DNA of 64,000 bases, taken from contig BLSF01000006.1 of NCBI GenBank assembly GCA_012862575.1, forward strand, positions 806,001 through 870,000, in the 5' to 3' direction. Source of the DNA: Parietichytrium sp. I65-24A. Its lineage: Eukaryota; Sar; Bigyra; Thraustochytrida; Thraustochytriidae. This document shows positions 27,463-38,951 of the stretch, in pieces. Numbering within the stretch: position 1 is the first letter of the stretch; every line of letters starts with the position of its first letter. The translations under genes were made by a program, and so were the position numbers. The notes beneath the pieces were generated by a model. It saw only the letters and a list, made by a program, of their open reading frames with translations. It was not told the origin of the DNA and made no database searches.

Positions 27463-29355
27463 TTAAGCGGCCTTGCAGACCGAGCTCGAGCAGACTCCAG
27501 CGACGCCGTCGGAGACTTCGCAAGGAGCGCCGTCTGGGAGGGTGCTGAGAGGCTCGCTAGGGTTGCCCACGGACCAGTTGGCGAGGCAAAGAGCTGGGTA
27601 GGACTCGTGCTTGCAGCGCTGCATGCATCCTCCGCGAATTGGAGTTCCGCACTGCGAGAAGCGGGAGTCCGAGGTACAGAGGTCCTTGCACTTGCCAGAG
27701 ACGCAGTAGCCGCCGCTGCTGCACTTGGTGGTGGCCAGCTCCAAGAGATTGCTCTTGCAGCACTCAGAGTCGGACACGGAGATCTCACCGTTGACGAGCA
27801 TGTAAAAGTTGGTGCCGCACTCTGGGGTGGCCGAGGTGGAGAATTTGCAGTTCTTGCAACCAGTGCAGCTGGTCTTGCCATTGGTGCACTCGCACTCCTC
27901 ACCGTCCTCGAGAGCCTTGTTGCCGCACACTGCCTCTTCTGGCTCCTCCACGAGAAGGTCCTCGCCCTTGTTGCTGGAAGCAACGCCAAAGTACTTGCAG
28001 GATGCGTCGACCATCTTGGACATGTAACTGCACATGTACGACTGAGTCTTGGAGATGAACCCAACGGTGGAGGTTCCTGGAAGGGTGCCGTCACTGTAGT
28101 CCATGATACCACCGTTGCCGAACTGGTGGACTGCGCTAAGAAGGTGGCCGGTCTCGTGAGCGAAGGTCTTGAAGAGGTTGGTTGCAGCGGTGTCACTGTA
28201 AAGAGGGGAGTTGGTGGCGATGTTGTAAGGCATACGGCCATAGATGGAGAGCGACAAGTCGTAGTCGCAAGCCTTGGAAAGGTAGGCCTTGCCCACAACA
28301 GAGTTCCAGTTGCAGTAAGTGAAGCGGTGCCAGAGAGCAGCAAGATTGTCGGAAGTGGACATGCCATAGTCTCCGTTCTGCATGGCAGCAGCAAGGAAGG
28401 TTCCGAGTGAGTCCAGAGAACCCTGTGCCCCGGTGACACTCCTGGTGGTGGATCCGTAGCTGAGCTCTGCGGTACACGAGCGCATGTTGTCGTACTTGGA
28501 GGCGGTATCGCCGCTGTCGATCACAATGATCTTGTTGACAGTAAGCTTGACGTTGTAGAACTGGCGGTAGACTTCGCTTGCCTCGGAGATGACCTGCTCG
28601 ATCTTGGTCACTGGGTTGTATCCCTTGCTCTTGAAAAGAGAGTAGAGCATGTAGTCCACGACAACCCCAATCTTAAGCTCATGGAGGGTGTCCGAGTCAT
28701 CAAAGCAGCCGTCCACGAGGTACGAAGTAAGGGAGCGCTTGGTGTTGACGGACTGCTTGTCGCTGTTGCGAAGGCGGCGCACGTTGATGGTGTCACCCTC
28801 GACAGCCTTGCGGATGGTCTCCTCGTCTGCTCCAGCAAAGACTGGTTCCACATCGTGGCCGACGAACTCAGCAGTTGCGTGCGCGTCGCAGATGCTTGCG
28901 AAAACGTCCATGCCCATGAGGTTCTGGTAGTGCTTGGCGCTTGCCACCTTGATGAGGTCCCCGTTGAAGTTCTGGAAAAGGCCCGAAAAGGTGCCATCCT
29001 CGTGAAGAGAAGCGACAGCGAGGCGGCCGTCCGATGCAACGTGGCGGTAGGAAGCGAGCGCGTGCTCGTTCTCGAGGGACTCGCCCTCGCCGGATGCGAA
29101 GACAAGGGAGCCAATGCTGCCGTACATGTTCTGCACGCGCTCGAACTGGAAGTCCATGGTCTCGTTGCGGAAAGTAAAGCTAACATTGAACTCGTGCTCG
29201 TTGAGCTTGGTGAGCATGAAGTGGTGCACCTCCTCAAGGGACTTGATCACCGAGTCGTCCGTGATGGAAGAGTTGGCCACGTCGAAGGCATTCGCCACGG
29301 ATGTGCAGGCAGCGGCCACCAAGGCCACGAGGGAGACGAAACACCGTGCCATCAT
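27463..29355 (-). CDS. Secreted ADAM/reprolysin-like zinc metalloprotease
   Basis: A 630-residue protein with a clear signal peptide (hydrophobic core VSLVALVAAAC, likely cleavage after VANA). A prodomain runs to about residue 205; RRLRN and NTKRS before the catalytic domain look like basic processing sites. The zinc site HETGHLLSAVH is at about residues 397-407 and is followed by a Met-turn candidate (GIMDYSDG). The C-terminal 170 residues are Cys-rich; the block CGNKALEDGEECEC matches the start of ADAM disintegrin domains. No membrane segment follows, so the enzyme is probably secreted and cleaves extracellular proteins. Odd point: the usual HExGHxxGxxHD has Ser in place of the conserved Gly and Gln after the third His; all three His and the Glu are kept, so activity is likely. 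The start ATG precedes the signal peptide directly. Confidence 0.88.
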   Translation of the reverse strand: MMARCFVSLVALVAAACTSVANAFDVANSSITDDSVIKSLEEVHHFMLTKLNEHEFNVSFTFRNETMDFQFERVQNMYGSIGSLVFASGEGESLENEHALASYRHVASDGRLAVASLHEDGTFSGLFQNFNGDLIKVASAKHYQNLMGMDVFASICDAHATAEFVGHDVEPVFAGADEETIRKAVEGDTINVRRLRNSDKQSVNTKRSLTSYLVDGCFDDSDTLHELKIGVVVDYMLYSLFKSKGYNPVTKIEQVISEASEVYRQFYNVKLTVNKIIVIDSGDTASKYDNMRSCTAELSYGSTTRSVTGAQGSLDSLGTFLAAAMQNGDYGMSTSDNLAALWHRFTYCNWNSVVGKAYLSKACDYDLSLSIYGRMPYNIATNSPLYSDTAATNLFKTFAHETGHLLSAVHQFGNGGIMDYSDGTLPGTSTVGFISKTQSYMCSYMSKMVDASCKYFGVASSNKGEDLLVEEPEEAVCGNKALEDGEECECTNGKTSCTGCKNCKFSTSATPECGTNFYMLVNGEISVSDSECCKSNLLELATTKCSSGGYCVSGKCKDLCTSDSRFSQCGTPIRGGCMQRCKHESYPALCLANWSVGNPSEPLSTLPDGAPCEVSDGVAGVCSSSVCKAA

Positions 29356-29692
29356 CTTGTCTGACTGTGAATTTGCAACTCTAAACTATATTATCTCGGC
29401 AGCGGCAGAACAGCACAGTTCGCGGTCCGAATGCACGGCGGGTCCGAGATGGCGATATGGCGTTTGGTGACTGAAATGAAATTGAAACTCGAAACTCGAG
29501 GCGCCTAATTGCACTAGTCCCAGGTCGCAGTCTTGCTCTCGACGGATAGGTGGATCGATGGGTTGATCGATTGATCGATCTATTGATTGATGGATTGTTT
29601 GTTTGTTTGTGCTTGGCTCTTTTCAAAATGCGCTCTTTACACCCACTGACTGACTCCTCACTCTCCACTCTCTGTGTGGTGTGCCTTGCTTC

Positions 29693-29702
29693 TCTCTCTC
29701 TC

Positions 29703-29772
<70 letters not shown>
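29693..29772. repeat. (CT)n microsatellite abutting the assembly gap
   Basis: About 80 bases of nearly pure CT running into the N gap. The true length is unknown because the gap begins inside or at the edge of the repeat. It reads GA on the protease sense strand. Confidence 0.95.
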
Positions 29773-29797
29773 NNNNNNNNNNNNNNNNNNNNNNNNN
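29773..29797. other. Assembly gap (25 N)
   Basis: Twenty-five N bases follow a CT repeat, so the assembler probably failed in the microsatellite. The number is likely a placeholder rather than a measured length. Confidence 0.97.
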
Positions 29798-29818
29798 GTA
29801 CGTCGTCGTCGTTGTGTC

Positions 29819-29876
29819 CTCCTCTCTCTCTCTCTCTCTCTCCCTCCCTCTCTCCTCTCTCTCTCTCTTCCTCTCA
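29819..29876. repeat. CT-rich microsatellite on the right side of the gap
   Basis: Interrupted (CT)n and CCCT units resume about 20 bases after the gap, followed by two ACACTCAG units. Confidence 0.9.
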
Positions 29877-30823
29877 GACACTCAGACACTCAGAACTTGG
29901 CTTTTGATTTTGAACACGGCCGGATCACTTGCGAGCGAGCGAGCGATCTTGACGCAGCAGTTTTCGCAGGAAACAACAAAAAGGCGTTCGTTCACACGTC
30001 GCAAGTGAGGAAATATGAGGAAGCGCGATTGCAGGGCCGGTTTGGCGTGGTTGCACTTGGTTGGCGGACTGAAACGCTCTCTCTCTCTTTCTCTCTCTCT
30101 CTCGTTCCTAAACGCCTGCGTAGGTCGCGCGATGGGACGGCGGTCTGGGGATCGATCGCGAAGTTGAAGATGTTTTTGTGTGCTCTCTGCTCTCTCTGTC
30201 TTTGTCTCTTTTGCGGTTTTGGATTTGCTGTCTGCCTGTCTGCCTGTCTATCGGTGTCCTCTTTTTGCTGCCTCGACCTTTGATTTGATTTTTCTATCTT
30301 TTGTTATCGTTGTCTTTGTCTTGTATTCATTCATGTCGCGAGTTAAGTTAGTTTCACTTTGCATTCTTTCGACCTTTGTGCCAAGTTGCGAAGTGGTCGA
30401 TGTGAGCGTTGGCTGTCGATTTAGGCACCGACTCCGCCGCAGGTTGTTGGATCCCTCCTCCTTCTCCTCCTTAGCACTCTCACAGGAGATCCTAGCGCCA
30501 CCTTGCCTCCTCCTCCTTTCGCACCTCCTTCTCTTTCTCTCTGCTTTTGAGCTTCTTCCGAGGTGGTGGGTGTGGCTGTCACTCAGGGGTAGGAGATCTT
30601 ATGGAAAGGTTAGCAGTGCCAGTCAGGGCAGTTCGTTCTCAGACCGTATGTGTAACTCTTTTTGACTGCCGTGTGCCTGTTGCTGTGCCCGGCCCTTCCT
30701 TCTCCCCGGAGTGCTACGGAGATCTCTAGCAGGGAGGTATGACGGAGAGGGGTACAGGGTGCTAGGGATAGTGTGAATCGTGGAAGAGTTGTCTAACAGT
30801 AAGTGTATTAAATCTCTAGTTAC

Positions 30824-30864
30824 TCTCTCCCACTCTCTCTCTCTCCCTCCCTCCCTCTCTCTCT
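30824..30864. repeat. CT/CCCT microsatellite
   Basis: Interrupted CT and CCCT repeat in the gene-poor region, read directly. Confidence 0.85.
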
Positions 30865-31900
30865 ATTGCTTCACCTAATATGACTATTATGGGTGGAGTA
30901 TACGGGTAGTAGCTACTTGGAAGGATGTGGTCGGTGCGAAAGACAAGTTGCCGGTGTGACTGTCTCAGGCTCGGAGAGTCTCAGTAAGGAATAGGTGACG
31001 CTTAGTTGCTTCCTTCCTTCTCCTATCGTTCGTTTCTCGGCACTCGCAGTTACGTACAGGGTGCAGGTTGGTTAGTACTAGGCCTAGGATTTTCCCCCTC
31101 GAGCTCCACGTCTATTTTCTGCAGTGAATTGCCTAGCGAGAGTTACTTGAAGTCCTAAGCATAAGGGGCGCCATATCAGATCAGAGGCGAGAGTCTAGCG
31201 AACAAGATGTGCGTAAGACTAGGAAACGTCTTTCTCACCTTTTCATCCGCGGGAGGACCTTGCGCAGCACTACGAGAACGAGCGCGCGATGACAGTGTGC
31301 CACGAATTCACAGTCCTTGCGAATTCAAGTTGAAATAATTCATTCAAATGCAAATGCGATTGCACCTTGTCAATTTTATGTTCATTGAAAAGTTTAAAAA
31401 TAGGAAAAATGGGAAGCACAAGATGTCATTCTTAATTCTTCAAACAGGCTCATCCGATTTGTGGAACCTCGTCCAAAGAGCAGGATCTCGGCAGGCGGTA
31501 GGTGCATAGTCAGCAGTCCCCCGTCCTGAGCCGACGCCACATAGGAATGGTGGCTTTTTGTGCGTCTTTGGCAAAGAAGGAACGGAAAGAAGGGATATCC
31601 GGTCGAGGATCGTTCGGATCCCATTCAAGTGCACAGCGCAAGAATTGCACAAGGCGGAGTGAGCTTACTGACTCCCCAGTACAAACCTACTCAACTGTAC
31701 CGATCGCCGTAGTTCCAGCTCGTTCGCATGCTCACAGAGAAACGTGGTGCGCACCATTCTTTGTTTCCTCAGCTTAGAACTGCACCACTCACGACTTGCG
31801 ACGCGTGTCCTACTGCTATACTAAGCAGCCGAGTCTTCTTCTGTTCCACTCGTAGCCACCACTAATAAAAGTGCTATTATCACAACCCTAGAGTCTCTCG

Positions 31901-34900
31901 ACCCTCCTAAGACCTAAAGAAAGCGTGTTCGAGATGGGGGAGAGAATGAAGCGAATGGAGCGAATGACCTCCACGCTCTCTCAATGAAGCCTTGCGGCAC
32001 TCGAGCGGAGAGGAGGTACTGTAATGGGTGTATGATTTTCGAAGTGGCTCCAGCCCGGTCTGATTGCTGATCGCCAAGGACCCAGGATGGTGAGTGTCCT
32101 TATCGGCGGGCGCACATCCATCAAATACTCACGTCAACCAAAACAGCAAACCTGCGCATGGGTAGACAATCGTGCGCACATGGCCACGATTGACAAGTTA
32201 CAGAAGCGGTGGCATGGAAATCAACCGATAAGGTCGGCATAGCTTGGTGTTTATTTGTGTTGAGGCGTTCGCTTGCAACACAGCAACGAAGCGACTGTGA
32301 CGCGTGAAAAAAGTGAAAACGAAGATCTAGTGTCTAGTCAAGGGAGCATCAAGGGTTTGCGCTGGATGGGCCTAGCGCTTCGAGGCCTTCACAGCCACTC
32401 ATCGTGGTGAGCCGATAGGATTCCATCGGCGACTGATCTTACCCTGTCAGGTTTGACACAGGAGTCCGCCTTCTGAACAAAAAAATAGATTTCAATTGAT
32501 TCGTGCTGTGCAATCTGCACAATCAAATTCTGCAATCTTCTGGATTACTGCTCTTGGTTGGCCAAGATCTGGAGATGTTGTTATACAGCGAAAAAAAAAA
32601 ACAGGGCGTCCACTCAGCACTGCCGAGTTGAACCTTGTCACAGCGCTCTCACCGTTCACGACGCAACCTCCAGGGTGGCGCCGACGGTGAGAGACGTAGG
32701 ATTTCAGGGGAGGCAAGGAGAGGAGGACGGAGAGGTCGGAGAGTGTGCTGTTCTGAGTGTTCTGACGGTGGTGATGTGCACAACATCTCCTGCAAATGAT
32801 GCAAACAAAGAATTTCTCCATCGGCGATGGATGGATGGTGAGTGAGTGGATGGACTGTGGATTTCACACCCACTCCCCCTCGCAGATTTCCTCACGTTTG
32901 TTCCCAGGAAAATCCCTGCAATTCCTCTTTGGCCCCCTCACAGGTTCTGAACTTTTTGGTGCATCTAGCTTTCCCAAGCCGTGAGGGCGGGCCGGAAAAG
33001 TGCCCTCCACTGGACCCACTCCACACAACAATTAGCGCACACCTGCCCTACCCCAATGAGAGACACTCACCTGGCCCTCTCAGGAGTTACTGGAAGCAAA
33101 GTCCGACTTTGGTGTGAGGGAGCACCGTGGAAAGCCATTACTTTCCTTTACTACTACATACCGCATAGTGACGTCGGCTGACATTCACGGTGTGCCTTTA
33201 CCCACTCACTTTTGCTCCAACTTATCGCCATAAAAGTAGGAACTGTTGTGCACCGCAGATGCGGAGACTCTCAGGGAAACGTGTAACCAATGCCTACAGA
33301 CCGCACTTTTTCTCTTACACTCCCACCCGTCACACCTCCGCCCGTGCAGCCTTACCCCATCCCCTATCTCCAATAGGCACGCTCCTAGAACCGGCATAGG
33401 CCATAGTTTGTGCACGGGAAATCCTGAGGAAAATCGCCGGGAAATTCGGGAGAAAATCGGCGAGGAAAATCCCTCGGTGTAGGAGAAGCTATCTGACTAC
33501 TAAGGCGCGGGTAGCCGTTGGGGGGCGCCATTCCGGGCCGGCCCTGTGCTTTGGAACCGGTCTCTTGCGAAATGTAAATATGTAAAATGTGGAGTAGCCA
33601 GGCAAGCCGTGAGTGAGATTGGCCGCCCGGGCGCAGGAAGAGAGGTGGCATTTTTTGAACTCGATACTATTTCAGCTCAAGTGGACAGAAGCTGGCGCTG
33701 AAACACGACCTGGCTCCCGGTCCTCCTCACTGATTCGCCTGCCCACGGCCAGATTTGGCGGTCGGAAGAGTCGGTATCGCGAGTCAAGTGGTGCAACCAG
33801 CTGTGTCTTTCCTCCACTCTTGAGCCCCGAAAGACGGGGGCCACTGACACTCTGACCCGCGATCTTCCAATTTTGAGCAAAACGTTTTCTGAACTGGAAT
33901 TTCAAATTTCTTGTCAAACTCACACATGTCAATCAAAATCAAACAATCAAAAAAAAATTAATTATTCAAGATTTTGAACTTTTGAATTTTGAATTTTGCG
34001 TGTTCCCTTTCTTTTCTTCGACCTAGCTCAACTTTCCTCCCTTGTCAGAAAGGAAAAAAAAAAAGACGCACACCTTCGAGGTCGCATTTCGCGGCCCCGC
34101 CCAGGCACTGAGCGTTGAGAGTGCAGTCCGAGGCCCGTGCCACTCTCGCGGGCTGATCGCTTTTTGCACTCACCACTGACTGCACCGGCTGACTGTGTAC
34201 TCAGTACTCAGTACTAGTAAACGAACGGGGAAGAACTGAACTGGTTGTGCTGTTATCTGAATTCTGATGTTATCTGATCCTTGAGAGTTTAGCTCCAAGT
34301 ATACCTTGGCTTGATGGATACATGAATGGAGAAAAGACAAAAGAATGCAATTTACCAGAACTGCCCTGTGTCGCCCGCACTGCGGATGGATTTCGCTGAT
34401 GCACAATCACAACGCGGTCCGGTGGCAAGGACCGGTCTTCATAGCCTTCATGCTTGGGTTGCTTCCCATTCACCCGCCTACAGGAGAACGACCCAAGTGT
34501 CCAACGCCAATTCATTGATACATTTTTTAGAACCGGTCCTTTTGGGACTTTTTCGCAAATTTTGAAAGCTCCAACTGAAAGTAGCTCTCCGCCCGCTTAT
34601 CGGTTGGCGAGCTCTTTTTCTTTGCTATTTTTGTTCTTGTTTTTTTTTGCAATTGTTGAGCTTTCGAACTTTGCATCGCTCGCAACTGCAAAAGCTGTTG
34701 CCAGGTGTCCCTGGAAAAACAAAAGAAAAAGAGAAAACCTCCTCCCCGGTCGCGTAATAGCTGAGTTGCCATAGCTGTAATCACCGGACCTGGTGATATC
34801 CCTCAATGTTTGTGAACTTTTTATTTCACAGCCATTTATTTACAGTTTAACACTTGGTATACTACTCCTACCGCCAGTGTCCCAATGTGGCAGCAGCCTC

Positions 34901-35486
34901 GAGTTGGTGCTAATTCTAGCCGCTACTTACCGAGCAATACTAGCTGCGAGTATTTTTCCCACCGAGCACTGGGTGGGCGAGAGGCACGATCTATAATTCA
35001 GCACCGGCGAGGGGGTCGGTCCGGAATATTCCCCACTGCACCTTTTTGCGAGATCCACCACAAGACTCCTTACAGGCGAGCGCTTTTGTGTACCCACTTA
35101 TTCATTCTCTCTATATAGACCTAACTCCAGTGGAAGAACACTGCGATCCGCATTTTGTTCCCAGCATTGGGTTGCGATTGAGTGCAGTAGCGACCTCATG
35201 GTGTCGCATAGGGAAACTTAATGCTAAGGTTAACGCCTATTAGGGGAAAAGGAGTTGTGTTTGATTGACGATGATTGGATCGTTTGCACGAGTCACGACT
35301 TGCGTTGACGTTGTAAGTTTTAAATCATTGCTCGTGTGAAATCATGATCATGATGTTGGGTGAGTAAGCGGATTACTTACTGCTGCGCAGATCGAGCAGT
35401 GTGCAAGGCGCGCGAGGCAAGGCAACGTGAAAGGGAAGCTTCTCGGTCGTTTTTTTGTCTCTACGGTTGGTTGCATTTTTAACATT

Positions 35487-35518
<32 letters not shown>

Positions 35519-36200
35519 TGATTGTGAACTCTCTCAAAATTGAAGAAAAACTCGATGGCCTCTGTTGAGAGATCTGCTAGGAGTTGTTGGGAGCTTTTGG
35601 GACCAGTCGCAGTTTCACTTGTGCACAATCTGGTCTCCGTTCTTCCGTTCTTCCGTTTCCGTTTTTTGAGCGTCCCGGACGCCGAGATCCTTGCTTCCCA
35701 GACTTTTTTTTTATCGTGGAAAGTCAGGAGTTTGCAAGCTCTCTTTGTAGAGGACGTGCAAATTTCTCTTTGGGATTGCGAATGTTTCCGAGATCGATTG
35801 TTTGAAGAAAGAAGAAAGCAGAAGTAGAAGTACAGAAAAGGGTAACACGAACGAAACTGCTTGGCATGCGGTGTTTTGCCAGCACGGACCGACCCGCATA
35901 TCGACAAAGCGTTTTTTGAGTACTAGTAGCTGGAAAGCCTCCATACGCCAAAGATAGCAGTTTCAGACATTTTTGTTGAGGGGGGAAACAGAACTTCTCG
36001 TGGATCACTAGCAGTACGAGCGGAAGCGAGTCAAATTGGAAGAGGCTGACAGAGAGATGACTGACTGGCTGACTGGCAGTGAGTAAAAAGTTTTTAAAAA
36101 GTTTTAGGGAAATGCAAATGGGTACTATTTTGCTATTATAATAGTTCATTTTCGAGCGATCCGAAAAGCTACACAGTCAGCAAGTTAGCACTTTCTTTCT
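31901..36200. other. Gene-poor region, part 2
   Basis: No coding sequence is recognised on either strand. Open frames are short and lack any family motif. Local features: an A+T-rich patch at about 33880-34070, an ACTCAGT repeat at about 34196-34217 and a (GATT)n tract at 35490. It may hold non-coding RNAs or short exons that cannot be recognised by eye. Confidence 0.45.
35490..35518. repeat. (GATT)n microsatellite
   Basis: Seven tandem GATT units, read directly. Confidence 0.9.
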
Positions 36201-37680
36201 TTTATCAATTGGTTAAAGACCCATCAAGACGAGAGCTTCCAGCTCGTTCCAACGCTGAGGCGGACATTCACGCCCCTTCTAAAGCTGCAAAATCCTGAAT
36301 TTCTTGCGGATGCACAAGATGCACGAGAAAGCGTGCATCTGGAGTAATGATGAGTATGAGCCACTAGTACCAGAGCTGAAATGCATGACCATCACCTTTG
36401 AGTATGTGGTGAAACTGCGTCATTCTTTGCCCCTCTTTTTGTCGTTCCTCCTCTCCAGCTACTCGATAGCTTCTTTCGGCCCGACTGTGGCAGCTGTGAA
36501 GAAATGAAATCAATTGTTAAATTTTGAAAGAAATTAATTCAATCTTTTTTGGTTGTGTCAGAGATCTGGAGAATCTGTCTCCGATTTCTCCGATTAAAAC
36601 AACGTTTTCCTGCAGCGTAAGAACGATTAGAAAGTGCTTACCGGAATGAAAGGTTGTAATTTGTTTCCTCCATGCATTCGGGCCTCCCGCACAACAACAG
36701 AATTAAGAAAACAGTGTACCGGTAAGAGTACGTTGTGAAATGTGAAAAGCAAAGAAAGCCAAGCTCAGTTCTTTTCGAAAACCACCCTGCCTGCTCGTTT
36801 ACAACTTTTGCAGCCGTGAGGAAGCTAGCCTGCCACCCTGGCGAAACATTTGTCAGCTCACTGTAACCTTATCAATTTTAAACAGGATAGCAAAGTCCGG
36901 TGGACAGTGGAGATCAAGGGCACGATTCCGCACGATGCCGCGAACGAGAGTAACGCGAGAAATGAAAGCCCTCCGTTTCTCATCAGCCGTTGGCGACCCC
37001 GTCCTTGCTTGCGGTGGCCTCGTGGTACAAATTTTTTTTCCCCGAACGGGGCCAATGGCTCCAACCGACTCGCATAGCATCATTATCCACGCGTCGAATA
37101 GGACTCGAGTCAACTTTTGGGTCGACGACAGGTAAGTTTTCCGCCTACCTATCGGGTAGATGCAACTACGTTAGGTCTCTCCCGGCTTCTCTACCTAGAT
37201 TTCGGGGCTCCATCTTTTTCTTGCTTTGTGCCAAGATGTCTGCCCTGCCTCCTTCCCCTTTCCGTCCCTATTCTCTCATAAATACCCTTATGGTACGTGG
37301 AATTATATAAGCAACCCTATGAGTTCGACCGGAAAATCATTTACAAATTTACAAAGCGACATTCGTTTCATTCTCTTAAGAGTGCTAGTGAATCGCATAG
37401 ACCCCTTATTTAAAGTCAATGAAATTTTTTTGTTAGCCAAAAAAATAAATAAAAAAGAGGAGATGGATCTGTTCTGAATTCTGAATTCTATGAAATGAAA
37501 AAAAAAAAAGGAACAAAATAAATAAATGATCGGCAGCAAAGTGAGGCGCACATTCGATTCTTCGAAGTTTTATGGCGAGCCGATGGAGGAGACCACAGAC
37601 CTGTCCAGACAAATTTGCGCCCAAACGGGGCTCACTGATGCGCACTGTCCATCCAAAAATGAGAAATCATTGGTTCTCAG

Positions 37681-37706
37681 TCGCGAATATCGCGAATATC
37701 GCGAAT
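37681..37706. repeat. (CGCGAATAT)n tandem repeat
   Basis: Nearly three copies of a nine-base unit, read directly. Confidence 0.8.
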
Positions 37707-38130
37707 CCGGAATCCAGAAAAAGGCACAGTTCGTTCCCGCGATCTTTTCGTTCCAACCATTTGCTAACCATAAAATGGAGTGTGCCGGTACACCTGGTAT
37801 CTCCTAGCTAGTGCCGAGTGCCGAGTCCAAACAAGCAGCGCGCACCTCAACTTTCAGGGCACCCACGTCGCCACGCCGTTGACTACGTTAACCTTAACTT
37901 TTTTCGACGCATCATGGGTCAGGTCAAGCCACTGTCACTGCCAGTGAGCGCATCATGCTTCCATTGTAATGAGATTGCTGCTCTGACGTCGTATTTTGTC
38001 AAGACCTTGATGACGCTCAGAAATCAGAAAATGAAAACTAGCACCACCCTGTTACCTTAGTGGAAGAGCTCCTTGTTCTTCGGGATTTTGCGGAACGCAA
38101 TTACACGTGAAAGTGGTCTGGACTCCTGAG

Positions 38131-38162
38131 CACCTTCGCACCTTCGCACCTTCGCACCTTCT
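38131..38162. repeat. (CACCTTCG)n tandem repeat
   Basis: Close to four copies of an eight-base unit, read directly. Confidence 0.85.
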
Positions 38163-38825
38163 CCTGAGTCAGGAATAGTCAGGACTTGGAAGTAAGTTTG
38201 TTCAAGATTGAAAAATTCAAGTTTCAACGATCCGCAACAGTCACAGACTGGAATTAGAGGATGGAGAAAAATTTTTGTGCACAATAGTGTGTTTTCCGCT
38301 GTCTAAAAAGCTAAAACCCGGAAGAGGAAATCACGCGACCAGTTTTCTGGGTCCCACCCAAGGCTGTTATGGATGTTGTGCATGTAAGGGATTGGATGCT
38401 GGTTGATGAACGACCTATGTCGACAGAGAGAGAAAGTGTCGAATACTTGATCCAAAGTCAGTCTCTCACGGGCCGAATGGGCGCCGCAAGCACAAAGCTG
38501 TTGCTTCTCAAGAGCCAAAGTGTACGGCGCTTGTAACCTGAGCGTAGTGGCGAGCGACGACCAGGCCCGCTACGAGTGGAATGAAGAAGAAACGCCACAG
38601 CAAAACCCGCGCAAACCGAAACACTTTGACACCGCAATGCTTGTCTAGTGGCCGTGTCCAAACAGTCCAAACTGCGCGTGAAAACGAAAAGATTCTCTCC
38701 AAGATCTTTGCAAGACAATCAATCCACTAAACGCGTCCTTCCCGGGCTTTTTCTAAATTCGGAGAGCGAGTTGCTTTCTTCTTGCTCTCCTGGCGCACTC
38801 TCGTGTGCGCCTGATTTGCGCAGGT

Positions 38826-38831
38826 GGAGGG

Positions 38832-38868
<37 letters not shown>

Positions 38869-38951
38869 AAGAAAGAAAGAAAGAAAGGAAGAAAGAAAGA
38901 AAGAAAGGAAGGAAGGAAGGAAGGAAGAAGAAAGGGAGGGAGGGAGGGAGG
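38826..38951. repeat. 126-base homopurine run (GAAA / GA / GGAA / GGGA)
   Basis: An uninterrupted A/G run on the plus strand, made of successive GAAA, GA, GAAA, GGAA and GGGA blocks. Such tracts can form triplex (H-DNA) structures; this is known of the sequence class and not shown here. Confidence 0.95.

Larger units (their letters stand above)
29356..31900. other. Gene-poor region, part 1 (protease upstream flank, CT-rich)
   Basis: The presumed promoter and 5' UTR of the protease, then more non-coding DNA. It is dominated by CT tracts and contains a short N gap. Long open frames here are translations of CT repeats (runs of Leu-Ser or Arg-Glu). No protein family, tRNA or rRNA is recognised. 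Confidence 0.5.

Noticed and set aside
29381-30283. Open frames of 150-200 codons on both strands around the N gap
   Set aside because: They are translations of CT/GA repeats (Leu-Ser or Arg-Glu runs) and pass through the gap.
31040-31095. Sequence with TTGGTTAGTACTAGG resembling part of 5S rRNA
   Set aside because: The other conserved parts of 5S rRNA are absent on both sides, so the likeness is accidental.
34060-34150. Possible tRNA-like B-box (CACCTTCGAGGTCGC)
   Set aside because: No matching A-box or cloverleaf stems could be formed around it.
35479-36149. Two minus-strand frames of about 140 codons
   Set aside because: They include translated GATT repeats and show no domain; the two frames overlap each other.
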